A stretch of DNA of 5,681 bases from Acidobacteria bacterium UBA6911 (GTDB lineage: Bacteria; Acidobacteriota; UBA6911), in the NCBI GenBank assembly GCA_002451015.1, contig DKBB01000185.1, forward strand, positions 1 through 5,681, written 5' to 3'. Under the pieces are notes generated by a model. That model worked only from the letters and a program-made list of their open reading frames with translations. It was not told where the DNA came from and did no database searches. The translations under genes and the position numbers were made by a program. Positions 1-5,681 of the stretch are shown one piece after another (position 1 is the first letter of the stretch; every line of letters begins with the position of its first letter).

Positions 1-316
1 CGAGCAGGATGCCGTTGGTCTGGATGCCGTTGACGATGCGGCGGTCCGGAGGACAATGTTTCTTCTGCAGGGCGACAATCTTGCGGAAACCGTCCAGTCC
101 GTAGAGCGTCGGTTCTCCCCCGTGCCAGGAGAACTGGACCACCGGATCAGTGCAGGCTTCTATATGTTGAAGAAGATACTTTTCCAGGAGTTCCTCGGAC
201 ATGCTCCGGGTTTCTGTAGTCCAGTGAGGAAGGTAGTAGCAGTAGCGGCATTGCAGATTGCAGCGAGCCCCGACCGGCTTGGCGAATATCTGAAATTCCC
301 TGTGAGTTTCAGTCAC
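1..316 (-). CDS. Radical SAM/SPASM protein, anaerobic sulfatase-maturase type (5' part only)
   Basis: The first 105 codons of a radical SAM enzyme; the rest lies beyond the left edge. The start of the radical SAM domain carries Cys19, Cys23 and Cys26 (CNLQCRYC), the CX3CX2C motif that binds the 4Fe-4S cluster used to cleave S-adenosylmethionine, followed by YYLPHW. Residues 64-71 (WHGGEPTL) match the SAM-binding GGEP motif. The preceding FAKPVGARCN and the GLDGFRKIVALQKK segment after GGEP resemble anaerobic sulfatase-maturating enzymes, which oxidise an active-site Cys or Ser of sulfatases to formylglycine. GTG at 316 is the only usual start codon between the in-frame stop at 365-367 and the cysteine motif; a weak GGGA sits 8 bases upstream. 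The gene follows the uracil-DNA glycosylase by 53 bases on the same strand, so co-transcription is possible. Auxiliary-cluster cysteines and any sulfatase partner are out of view, so another SPASM peptide-modifying enzyme is not excluded. Confidence 0.85.
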   Translation of the reverse strand, partial: MTETHREFQIFAKPVGARCNLQCRYCYYLPHWTTETRSMSEELLEKYLLQHIEACTDPVVQFSWHGGEPTLYGLDGFRKIVALQKKHCPPDRRIVNGIQTNGILL

Positions 317-369
317 ATTACAAGTCCCGGCATCCGACGCGACAACGTCAAAACAGCATTGATTCTAGG

Positions 370-1071
370 TTATTCACCTTGTGTATCCAGAATAGCACGG
401 GCGCGGCGGAAAACACCATGGAACATCGAGCGGGTCAGCTTGCCGGTCTGGGTATTCTGCCGGCTGGGGTGATAGGACGAAAGAAGGTATATCCTGCCGG
501 GCAGGAACCATTCTCCCCCATGAAGGAATTTCTTATCCAATCCGTTCGGGCACATGCCGGATTCGCGCCATATCCGTACAAAAGCCTGAAATGCCACCCG
601 ACCAAGGGTAAGAACGACCTTTTTGTCACAAGCAAGTTCAAGCTCCTCTTTAAGGTAATCCCGACAGTTGAAAATTTCATCCGCCAGCAGCTTATTTTGG
701 GGTGGAACACAACGGGCTACAGCCGTAATAAGGCAATTTTTCAGCACCAAGCCATCGTCTATTCCCAAAGACACCGGCTGGCTTGCAAATCCGTATCGGT
801 ACAGCGCTTCACATAGCCAGTCGCCGCTGCCGTCGCCCGTAAACATGCGTCCGGTCCGGTTCCCGCCATGCGCTGCAGGCGCCAGACCGATGACAATAAA
901 TTTTGCATCCTGCACACCGAAAGCCGGTACCGGCTTTCCCCAATAGTCCTGATCCCGAAACCGGCGCACTTTTTCCCGTGCAACCTGCTCCCGCCACTCG
1001 ACCAGTCGCGGACACTTGCGGCATCGAACAATCCGTTTTTGCAGACTTTCAAAGTCAGATACCGAATTCAT
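370..1071 (-). CDS. Family 5 (UdgB-type) uracil-DNA glycosylase, Fe-S containing
   Basis: A 233-residue DNA repair enzyme that removes uracil, and in studied family members also hypoxanthine and other deaminated bases, from DNA for base excision repair in the cytoplasm. Four cysteines have the spacing of the 4Fe-4S ligands of family 4/5 glycosylases: Cys17, Cys20 (CRKC), Cys121 and Cys136. Motif 1 is GLAPAAHGGNRTGRMFTGD at residues 62-80. Its Ala where other families have an acidic or amide catalytic residue is diagnostic of family 5 rather than family 4 (GEAPG). Motif 2 is YHPSRQNTQTG at 200-210, with the conserved His201. YWGKPVPAFG (43-52) is also typical of the family. I chose ATG at 1071; a TTG at 1089 would add six residues, and neither has a clear ribosome binding site. 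The length is normal for the family and no disruption is visible. The gene is divergent from nadE and lies 53 bases before the radical SAM gene. Confidence 0.93.
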   Translation of the reverse strand: MNSVSDFESLQKRIVRCRKCPRLVEWREQVAREKVRRFRDQDYWGKPVPAFGVQDAKFIVIGLAPAAHGGNRTGRMFTGDGSGDWLCEALYRYGFASQPVSLGIDDGLVLKNCLITAVARCVPPQNKLLADEIFNCRDYLKEELELACDKKVVLTLGRVAFQAFVRIWRESGMCPNGLDKKFLHGGEWFLPGRIYLLSSYHPSRQNTQTGKLTRSMFHGVFRRARAILDTQGE

Positions 1072-1178
1072 TTTGGCAGAATAACACAATGATAGATCAG
1101 CACATACAAGTCAGATTGTGGGACATCTTAATGTATTTAAACCGCTTTCACCGATTCGTTCCCGACCTATGGTAGTAT

Positions 1179-1203
1179 TGATTTTACATAAAAATCATAT
1201 ACT
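1179..1203. promoter_or_regulatory. Candidate operator dyad overlapping possible promoter elements
   Basis: TGATTTT at 1179-1185 and AAAATCA at 1191-1197 form a perfect 7-bp inverted repeat around a 5-base centre (ACATA). A -10-like TATACT (5 of 6 to TATAAT) on the plus strand directly follows at 1198-1203, about 105 bases before the nadE start. On the minus strand TAAAAT (1186-1181, also 5 of 6) lies inside the left arm and faces the glycosylase gene. Neither has a good -35 box at normal spacing, so the promoter assignment is weak. The symmetry and position suggest a repressor site, but I do not recognise the regulator. Confidence 0.3.
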
Positions 1204-1209
1204 GGAAAA

Positions 1210-1281
1210 AATCACGGTATTAATTTTCAACCTTCCATTTTTTATATTTAATTTTATTCTTTAGTTAATATACCGGTGATT
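1210..1281 (+). repeat. Imperfect inverted repeat upstream of nadE, possible leader stem-loop
   Basis: AATCAC (1210-1215) pairs with GTGATT (1276-1281). After a bulged G, GGTA (1216-1219) pairs with TACC (1271-1274), and after a two-base bulge TTAA (1220-1223) pairs with TTAA (1265-1268). The total is 14 pairs with two bulges, closing a loop of about 41 very AT-rich bases. If transcription starts near 1210, as the TATACT at 1198 would predict, this stem would form the 5' leader of the nadE mRNA and end 17 bases before the ribosome binding site. It matches no riboswitch class I know, and the long loop makes folding uncertain. Confidence 0.3.
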
Positions 1282-1298
1282 GCAGCCGCAATAAGAGC

Positions 1299-1303
1299 AA
1301 GGA
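1299..1303 (+). promoter_or_regulatory. Ribosome binding site of nadE
   Basis: AAGGA lies 5 bases before ATG 1309. It decides the start in favour of 1309, whose product begins MKIALAQINTTVGD as family members do, over the upstream GTG at 1276. Confidence 0.75.
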
Positions 1304-1308
1304 TATTT

Positions 1309-2943
1309 ATGAAGATTGCATTGGCACAGATCAACACGACCGTCGGGGATATCCAAGGGAACCGGGACCGGGCGATCCGGGTAATAGAACAGGCAAAAGT
1401 TTTGCAAGCGGACCTGGTGGTATTCCCGGAATTGTGCCTGACCGGCTATCCCCCGCGGGATCTTCTGGGCCTCCACGGTTTTGTCGATTCCAACCTGAAA
1501 GCCCTGGAGGAAATTGCTTCCCGTACCGACAGCCTGGGAGTCGTCATCGGTTTCCTGGATCCGAATAAAAAAAATGAGGGCCGGGATTTTCACAACGCCG
1601 CAGCGTTGCTTTCAGAAGGGAAAATACAGGCTGTGGTTCACAAGACACTGCTTCCGACCTACGATGTGTTCGACGAAGACCGCTATTTCGAACCGTCCGA
1701 TTCCGTACGACTGGTGCCTTTCATGGGGCGCACCCTGGGCATATCCATCTGCGAAGACGCCTGGAATGCGGAAGATTTCTGGCCCAGGCCCCTCTATTCA
1801 TCCAACCCCGTTCGCTGTCAGGTCGAAAAGGGGGCGGATCTCCTGATCAATATTTCCGCTTCCCCTTACGAGATGACGAAACTGAGAACACGCTACGAAA
1901 TGCTGAAAAACCATGTCCTGAAACTGGGCGTCCCTCTCGTATATGTCAACCTCGTCGGGGGCAACGACGATCTCCTTTTCGACGGCAACAGTCTGGTGCT
2001 CGGCAGCAGTGGAAATATCATCGTCCGGGGTAAAAGCTTCGAGGAGGACCTCGTGGTGGCGGATCCTGATTCCTCGCAAGACTGTGGGTATACAGACGGT
2101 GAACCGGTGGAAAACCTTTTTAATGCCCTGGTCATGGGCACGCGGGATTATGTCCACAAATGCGGTTTCAAATCCGCAATCCTGGGTCTCAGCGGCGGCA
2201 TCGATTCTGCTGTGACCGCATGCATCGCGGCGGAAGCGCTGGGTAAAGAAAATGTACGGGGCATATCCATGCCTTCCATGTATTCGGCACCCGAGAGCTA
2301 CGAGGACGCACGGACTCTGGCTCAGAACCTGGGAATAAATTTCGAAGTCGTTCCCATACGGCCGATTTTCGAGCAATTCCAGAAATCCCTGGCAGGTATA
2401 TTTGAAGGACGGCCGGAAGACGAAACGGAGGAAAACCTTCAGGCGCGTATTCGCGGAACCATCCTGATGGCTCTGTCAAACAAATTTGGTCCCCTGGTTC
2501 TGGCCACCGGCAACAAATCGGAGCTCGGTGCCGGATATTGCACACTCTACGGGGACATGGTCGGAGGGCTGGGAGTCATTTCGGACGTTCCCAAAACCCT
2601 GGTGTATGCATTGGCGAAATACATCAACCGCGGTAAGGAAATCGTCCCGATAAACACGATACAGAGACCGCCTACAGCGGAACTGAAGCCGGACCAGAAG
2701 GACCAGGACAGCCTTCCCGCCTACGAAATTCTGGACGGCATTCTAAAATTGCGGGTTGAAGAACAGATGAGCGTGGACGAAATTGTCTCAAGCGGTTACG
2801 AACGGAAAACGGTGGAGAAACTGGTCCGAATGATTCACGTTAACGAATACAAGCGCCGTCAGGCAGCCATGGGTCTGAAAGTCACCACCCGTGCATTCGG
2901 TTCCGGACGCCGCATGCCGATCGCCATGAAACTGAATTACTAG
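1309..2943 (+). CDS. nadE: Glutamine-dependent NAD+ synthetase
   Basis: A 544-residue cytoplasmic enzyme that carries out the last step of NAD+ biosynthesis: deamido-NAD+ is adenylylated with ATP and amidated with ammonia released from glutamine. The N-terminal half (about 1-260) is a nitrilase-fold glutaminase with the catalytic triad Glu41 (FPELCLTGYPPRDLL), Lys112 (VHKTLLPTYDVFDE) and Cys148 (GISICEDAW). The C-terminal half (about 268-544) is the synthetase, with the pyrophosphate-binding loop SGGIDSA at 295-301, ATGNKSELGAGY from 399 and the PPTAELKPDQKDQD segment near the end. Length and domain order are normal for the glutamine-using form, so the protein does not depend on free ammonia as short NadE proteins do. 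It is followed 141 bases later on the same strand by pncB, an earlier step of the same salvage route. No frameshift or missing catalytic residue is seen. Confidence 0.97.
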   Translation: MKIALAQINTTVGDIQGNRDRAIRVIEQAKVLQADLVVFPELCLTGYPPRDLLGLHGFVDSNLKALEEIASRTDSLGVVIGFLDPNKKNEGRDFHNAAALLSEGKIQAVVHKTLLPTYDVFDEDRYFEPSDSVRLVPFMGRTLGISICEDAWNAEDFWPRPLYSSNPVRCQVEKGADLLINISASPYEMTKLRTRYEMLKNHVLKLGVPLVYVNLVGGNDDLLFDGNSLVLGSSGNIIVRGKSFEEDLVVADPDSSQDCGYTDGEPVENLFNALVMGTRDYVHKCGFKSAILGLSGGIDSAVTACIAAEALGKENVRGISMPSMYSAPESYEDARTLAQNLGINFEVVPIRPIFEQFQKSLAGIFEGRPEDETEENLQARIRGTILMALSNKFGPLVLATGNKSELGAGYCTLYGDMVGGLGVISDVPKTLVYALAKYINRGKEIVPINTIQRPPTAELKPDQKDQDSLPAYEILDGILKLRVEEQMSVDEIVSSGYERKTVEKLVRMIHVNEYKRRQAAMGLKVTTRAFGSGRRMPIAMKLNY

Positions 2944-2990
2944 TCGGCTGTCCGCAGTCGGTTGTCTGCAGAAAAATACGGTCGGATGTC
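2944..2990. repeat. Short tandem repeat directly after nadE
   Basis: Two adjacent 14-base units, TCGGCTGTCCGCAG (2944-2957) and TCGGTTGTCTGCAG (2958-2971), differ at two positions. A third partial copy, TCGGATGTC, lies at 2982-2990. All three share TCGGNTGTC. The array begins at the first base after the nadE stop codon. Its role is unknown; it may be a local duplication or a remnant of a dispersed intergenic repeat. Confidence 0.55.
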
Positions 2991-3042
2991 AAAGGTCTAA
3001 CTCCCTATGCAGGCCTTGGACTTTTGAACTTCGACCTTTGAC
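2988..3042. repeat. 10-bp perfect inverted repeat in the nadE-pncB spacer
   Basis: GTCAAAGGTC (2988-2997) and GACCTTTGAC (3033-3042) are perfect reverse complements separated by 35 bases. No T-run follows on the plus strand, so it is not a standard intrinsic terminator. The right arm coincides with a degenerate 7-base periodic tract at 3016-3043 (TTGGACT, TTTGAAC, TTCGACC, TTTGACC). The arrangement looks like an intergenic repeat element that can fold as RNA between the two NAD genes; function not known. Confidence 0.5.
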
Positions 3043-3070
3043 CCTCTTCGGACATGCTGACAGCTTCCTT

Positions 3071-3075
3071 GGAGA
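3071..3075 (+). promoter_or_regulatory. Ribosome binding site of pncB supporting a TTG start
   Basis: GGAGA sits 9 bases before TTG 3085. No ATG or GTG lies near enough to give the conserved N-terminus (NALLTDFYELTMAAGY), so this site is the main support for TTG initiation. Confidence 0.65.
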
Positions 3076-3084
3076 TACAGAATT

Positions 3085-4521
3085 TTGTACACCAATGCTT
3101 TACTTACAGACTTCTATGAGCTGACCATGGCTGCCGGATATCTCGAGCAGGGGAAAGCGCTGGATACGGCTACCTTCGATCTCTATTTCCGCCAAAATCC
3201 GTTCAACGGGGGATACAGTATTGCTGCAGGACTGGAACCCGCGGTCCGAGCTGTAAATGACTGCAGGTTTGGAATTGATGATATCCATTTCCTGCGGACA
3301 CAGAAATCCCCAAACGGCTCCCCGATATTTCAGGATCAATTTTTGGATTACCTTGCCTCCTTCCGATTTCACGGCGATATTCGGGCAATTCCCGAAGGGA
3401 CCGTTGTTTTTCCCAACGAACCCCTCCTGCAAATCAACGGGAATCTCATTGAGTGCCAGATCCTCGAAAGCATCCTGCTGTGCCATATAAATTTCCAGAC
3501 GCTCGTTGCCACCAAGGCCGCACTTATCTGGGAAGCCTCCCATCACGGCACCGTGATTGAATTCGGACTCCGGCGGGCCCAGGGGCCTGACGGCGCATTG
3601 AGCGCCTGCCGGGCGGCGTATATCGGCGGCGTCGGCAGCACTTCGAATGTGCTGGGGGCCGCCCGCCTGGGAATACCGGTCCGGGGCACGCATGCACACA
3701 GCTGGATCCAGTCCTTCGATTCCGAACTGGAGGCATTCCGGGCCTACGCCCGATCGTTTCCGGATACCTGCATTCTTTTGGTAGATACATACGACACACT
3801 GCGGAGCGGCTTACCGAATGCGATCCGTGTCGCCAAAGAACTGGAACGGACGGGACATCGACTTACCGGTATCCGGATAGACAGCGGAGACCTTGCCCAT
3901 CTGAGTCTGCAAGCCAGGAGGATGCTGGACCGGGAATCTTTAAACTACGTCAAAATTGTCGTCTCCAGCGAACTCGACGAATCGAACATTGCCGGCATCC
4001 TGGCCAGGGGCGGCAAGGTCGATATTTGGGGTGCCGGAACTAAATTAGTAACAGGATCCGGGGCCGGCGGATTTGCCCTCGGCGGCATCTACAAAATGGT
4101 CGAATATAACGGAAAGCCGAAGATCAAGGTGAGCGACAATCGGGAAAAGACAACCAATCCCGGATATAAAAAAATTGTTCGATTTTACAATCAGGATGGC
4201 ATCATGCAAGCCGACGTGCTGGCAGACGGCTCCGAAGACTTGAGCGACGGTGAAGTGCTCATGGTGGATCCGAAAAATCCCCTGCATCCTCATAAGATTA
4301 GTTCCACCAGGCGGGAGGAACTGTTGCATTCGATTATAGAATCGGGCGAAACGGTCTATAGCTTTCCCTCTCTCGATCAAATCCAGGATCACAGGAAAGA
4401 ACAGCTTTCCCGGCTCCAAGAAAGCCATCGGCGCATCCGGAATCCTGAGGCATATAAGGTTGGCCTGACTCAGAAGCTCTGGCGCCTGAAAGAACGGATG
4501 CTCAATCAGAAGACGTTATGA
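3085..4521 (+). CDS. pncB: Nicotinate phosphoribosyltransferase
   Basis: A 478-residue cytoplasmic enzyme that joins nicotinate to PRPP, normally coupled to ATP hydrolysis, to give nicotinate mononucleotide: the first step of Preiss-Handler salvage. The N-terminus LLTDFYELTMAAGY (6-19) is a family hallmark. FGLRRAQGPDG (160-170) and GTHAHSW (201-207) are active-site motifs; His205 is probably the histidine phosphorylated during ATP coupling. IDSGDL (265-270) and WGAGTKLVTG (315-324) form the PRPP/product-binding part of the barrel. The sequence resembles the longer NAPRTase branch that includes the human enzyme rather than the shorter Escherichia coli PncB. The start is TTG, supported by a GGAGA site and by alignment of the N-terminal motif; this may keep expression low. 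The gene follows nadE, so an NAD salvage operon is plausible, although the 141-base repeat-bearing gap leaves room for a separate promoter. The gene appears intact. Confidence 0.96.
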   Translation: MYTNALLTDFYELTMAAGYLEQGKALDTATFDLYFRQNPFNGGYSIAAGLEPAVRAVNDCRFGIDDIHFLRTQKSPNGSPIFQDQFLDYLASFRFHGDIRAIPEGTVVFPNEPLLQINGNLIECQILESILLCHINFQTLVATKAALIWEASHHGTVIEFGLRRAQGPDGALSACRAAYIGGVGSTSNVLGAARLGIPVRGTHAHSWIQSFDSELEAFRAYARSFPDTCILLVDTYDTLRSGLPNAIRVAKELERTGHRLTGIRIDSGDLAHLSLQARRMLDRESLNYVKIVVSSELDESNIAGILARGGKVDIWGAGTKLVTGSGAGGFALGGIYKMVEYNGKPKIKVSDNREKTTNPGYKKIVRFYNQDGIMQADVLADGSEDLSDGEVLMVDPKNPLHPHKISSTRREELLHSIIESGETVYSFPSLDQIQDHRKEQLSRLQESHRRIRNPEAYKVGLTQKLWRLKERMLNQKTL

Positions 4522-4659
4522 AACCGGACGTCAATAAGCCGTCACAACTGTAAAACGCGGTGACTGGGTGCGGAATAAGCAGAAATATGCCGCCTGTTGT
4601 TTCGTCCAAGATCTTTTATGAGGAAGTTGTGAAACGAGAAGCCGGGAACGGGAGGACAT
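4522..4659. other. Convergent intergenic gap between pncB and pcm
   Basis: These 138 bases lie between two converging genes and should hold transcription ends for both strands. I see only short inverted repeats (GACGT/ACGTC at 4512-4532, GTCAC/GTGAC at 4541-4564) without T-runs, so no intrinsic terminator can be called. There is no credible coding frame. Confidence 0.5.
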
Positions 4660-5424
4660 TTAGTTTTCCTGTGCTTTTCCGGTCATCGGCACAAAACGCA
4701 CCGGGATTGTAGAACGGCGTGTAACGCCATCCTTTCCTTTCTTGAGAACAATAAGATCCTGATCCGGTCTGCCGACGGGGCAGACCAGCAGCCCCCCCTC
4801 CCTCAGTTGGTCTATCAGCGGCTGAGGCACTTTCTCGGGAGCGGCCGTGACGATAATACGATCGAACGGCGCATTTTCGGGCCAGCCGGCATACCCGTCC
4901 CCTATACGAAAATGTATATTTTTATAACCGAATTTTTTTAAAATCGCTTCCGCCTGCTCGCCGAGTTCCTGAAGGATTTCTATTGTATACACTTCCGGCA
5001 CAATCTCGGCCAGGACGGCGGCCTGGTACCCGGATCCGGTACCGATCTCCAGAACGCGCTCCTTCCCCTCAAGCTTCAGCAGCTGAGTCATATAAGCAAC
5101 AATATATGGCTGCGATATCGTCTGGCCCAGCTTTAAGGGAAGCGCACCGTCGTTATAGGCAAACGCCCTTAAATCGGACGGGACGAATTCGTGGCGCGGC
5201 ACCTTGCCCATGGCTGCCAGGACGCGGGTATCCCGTATATCCCGTGCCAGCAGCTGTGTCTCAACCATGCGCCGGCGCAATCGGTCGAACTCAACGTCTC
5301 CGGATTCCGTTTTTTCCTGCAGCCCCTTTTGATTCGATGGAAACCAGTTCGTGGGACATCCTCCGTGAAATACAAAAAGTAAATGCATCAGGAGAGCAGA
5401 AAAGATTACATAGTGCGTAAACAT
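4660..5424 (-). CDS. pcm: Protein-L-isoaspartate O-methyltransferase with N-terminal export-type leader
   Basis: A 254-residue methyltransferase that uses S-adenosylmethionine to methylate L-isoaspartyl residues formed by ageing of Asn/Asp, starting their conversion back to aspartate. The catalytic domain (about 46-250) shows RMVETQLLARDIRD, VPRHEFVP (75-82), GQTISQPYIVAYMTQLL (100-116), SAM motif I VLEIGTGSGYQAAVLA (124-139), GDG (175-177) and FDRIIVTAA (187-195); all are intact. Typical cytoplasmic Pcm proteins are about 205-220 residues and begin near residue 45 here. The extra N-terminus has a hydrophobic stretch (residues 5-19, YVIFSALLMHLLFVF), then HGGC with Cys23 and a polar linker, as in a signal peptide or membrane anchor. 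The n-region has no Lys or Arg, and HGGC is a poor lipobox, so lipoprotein status is doubtful. ATG 5424 has a good GAGGA site; the next usual in-frame start before the catalytic core is a TTG at codon 49, inside a conserved segment. Confidence 0.95.
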   Translation of the reverse strand: MFTHYVIFSALLMHLLFVFHGGCPTNWFPSNQKGLQEKTESGDVEFDRLRRRMVETQLLARDIRDTRVLAAMGKVPRHEFVPSDLRAFAYNDGALPLKLGQTISQPYIVAYMTQLLKLEGKERVLEIGTGSGYQAAVLAEIVPEVYTIEILQELGEQAEAILKKFGYKNIHFRIGDGYAGWPENAPFDRIIVTAAPEKVPQPLIDQLREGGLLVCPVGRPDQDLIVLKKGKDGVTRRSTIPVRFVPMTGKAQEN

Positions 5425-5431
5425 CTGGCAG

Positions 5432-5436
5432 TCCTC
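5432..5436 (-). promoter_or_regulatory. Ribosome binding site of pcm
   Basis: GAGGA on the minus strand lies 7 bases before ATG 5424. It supports the long form of the protein, including the hydrophobic leader, as the real translation product. Confidence 0.65.
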
Positions 5437-5479
5437 GATCTCAATCCATGTCTCTCACATAAAGCAAAATCCTACGCCA

Positions 5480-5506
5480 TATATATCAGCATGCGTGGAG
5501 CGACAA
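5480..5506 (-). promoter_or_regulatory. Candidate extended -10 promoter for pcm
   Basis: On the minus strand TTGTCG (5506-5501, 4 of 6 to the -35 consensus) is followed after 15 bases by TATATA (5485-5480), which is preceded by TGA (5488-5486) and so makes an extended -10 TGN element. Transcription would start near 5473, giving a leader of about 50 bases. The spacer is shorter than ideal and both boxes are imperfect, so this is tentative. Confidence 0.3.
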
Positions 5507-5540
5507 TGTCCCGGGCTTCTCCAGGCAACTGCCGGGCAAT

Positions 5541-5681
5541 TCAGCTAACGGTCGGCACATCGGTAAAAACATGCGAGAAATTCATATGGATATAGTGTAC
5601 AGCTTCATTGCCGATAATTTCAATATGGGAACCTCCAGACTCGTTTAAGGGTCTAAATTCAGACATCATTGAGGAAATATT
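5541..5681 (-). CDS. Possible 3' end of an unidentified gene (partial)
   Basis: The minus strand is open for 46 codons from the right edge to a TGA at 5543-5541, ending HVFTDVPTVS. The peptide includes RPLNESGGSHIEIIGNEAVHY and has a protein-like mix of residues, but I do not recognise it. ATG codons at residues 5 and 6 would allow a tiny 42-residue gene, without a ribosome binding site. More likely, if real, it is the C-terminus of a gene upstream of pcm on the same strand, 116 bases away. An open frame this short can easily occur by chance. The plus strand in 5425-5681 shows nothing convincing. Confidence 0.25.
   Translation of the reverse strand, partial: NISSMMSEFRPLNESGGSHIEIIGNEAVHYIHMNFSHVFTDVPTVS

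Larger units (their letters stand above)
1072..1308. other. AT-rich divergent intergenic region between the glycosylase gene and nadE
   Basis: These 237 bases separate two divergently transcribed genes and must carry both their promoters. The part from about 1172 to 1270 is strongly AT-rich, unlike the flanking genes. It contains the dyad at 1179-1197 and the larger imperfect inverted repeat at 1210-1281, listed separately. I found no convincing open frame, tRNA or known riboswitch. A GTG at 1276 is in frame with nadE, but it lacks a good ribosome binding site and would only add residues the family does not have. Confidence 0.6.

Noticed and set aside
56..472. Plus-strand open frame of 138 codons over the radical SAM and glycosylase genes
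   Set aside because: It is antisense to two genes with clear family motifs and its translation resembles no known protein.
1276..1308. GTG at 1276 as the nadE start
   Set aside because: It would add 11 residues not found in the family; ATG 1309 has AAGGA at good spacing and gives the conserved MKIALAQ start.
1798..2376. Minus-strand open frame of 192 codons inside nadE
   Set aside because: It lies antisense to the conserved nadE coding sequence, including the SGGIDSA loop, and shows no motif of its own.
3100..3699. Minus-strand open frame of 199 codons inside pncB
   Set aside because: It is a shadow of the conserved pncB reading frame with no recognisable domain.
4512..4564. Short inverted repeats after pncB as an intrinsic terminator
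   Set aside because: The arms are only 5 bp and no T-run follows on either strand.
5383..5595. Plus-strand open frame of 70 codons at the right end
   Set aside because: It begins antisense to the pcm signal region, has no ribosome binding site at a suitable distance and no recognisable features.
1..5681. A novel defence, mobile or multigene system
   Set aside because: All large genes are well-known housekeeping or repair families; there are no transposases, toxin-antitoxin pairs, repeat-spacer arrays or phage genes.

Overview
The window looks like chromosomal DNA of a Gram-negative, probably anaerobic bacterium; Desulfobacterota (the former Deltaproteobacteria) is my best guess. The reasons are the N-terminal part of an anaerobic sulfatase-maturase-type radical SAM enzyme, roughly even GC content, frequent GTG/TTG starts, and an isoaspartyl methyltransferase with an export-type leader. 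This is inference from gene content, not a taxonomic test. There are no RNA genes, CRISPR arrays, insertion sequences or phage genes.

Layout. On the minus strand, bases 1-316 hold the first 105 codons of a radical SAM/SPASM protein that runs off the left edge. Just upstream of it, same strand, lies a complete family-5 uracil-DNA glycosylase (370-1071). An AT-rich divergent intergenic region follows (1072-1308), with a perfect inverted repeat and a larger imperfect one. Two plus-strand genes come next: glutamine-dependent NAD+ synthetase nadE (1309-2943) and nicotinate phosphoribosyltransferase pncB (3085-4521). They are separated by 141 bases that carry short tandem repeats and a 10-bp inverted repeat. 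A convergent 138-base gap leads to a minus-strand pcm (4660-5424). The last 257 bases hold a candidate pcm promoter and possibly the 3' end of another minus-strand gene entering from the right edge (5541-5681).

How the genes work together. PncB converts nicotinate plus PRPP to nicotinate mononucleotide. An adenylyltransferase, not in the window, makes the dinucleotide, and NadE amidates it to NAD+ with glutamine-derived ammonia. The pair is therefore the entry and exit step of the Preiss-Handler salvage route. The uracil-DNA glycosylase and Pcm are both damage-repair enzymes (deaminated DNA bases; isomerised aspartyl residues), but nothing links them beyond proximity.

I see no previously undescribed multigene system. 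The points most worth a second look are the export-type leader on Pcm, the dyad and possible leader structure upstream of nadE, the repeat-bearing spacer between nadE and pncB, and the open frame at the right edge.
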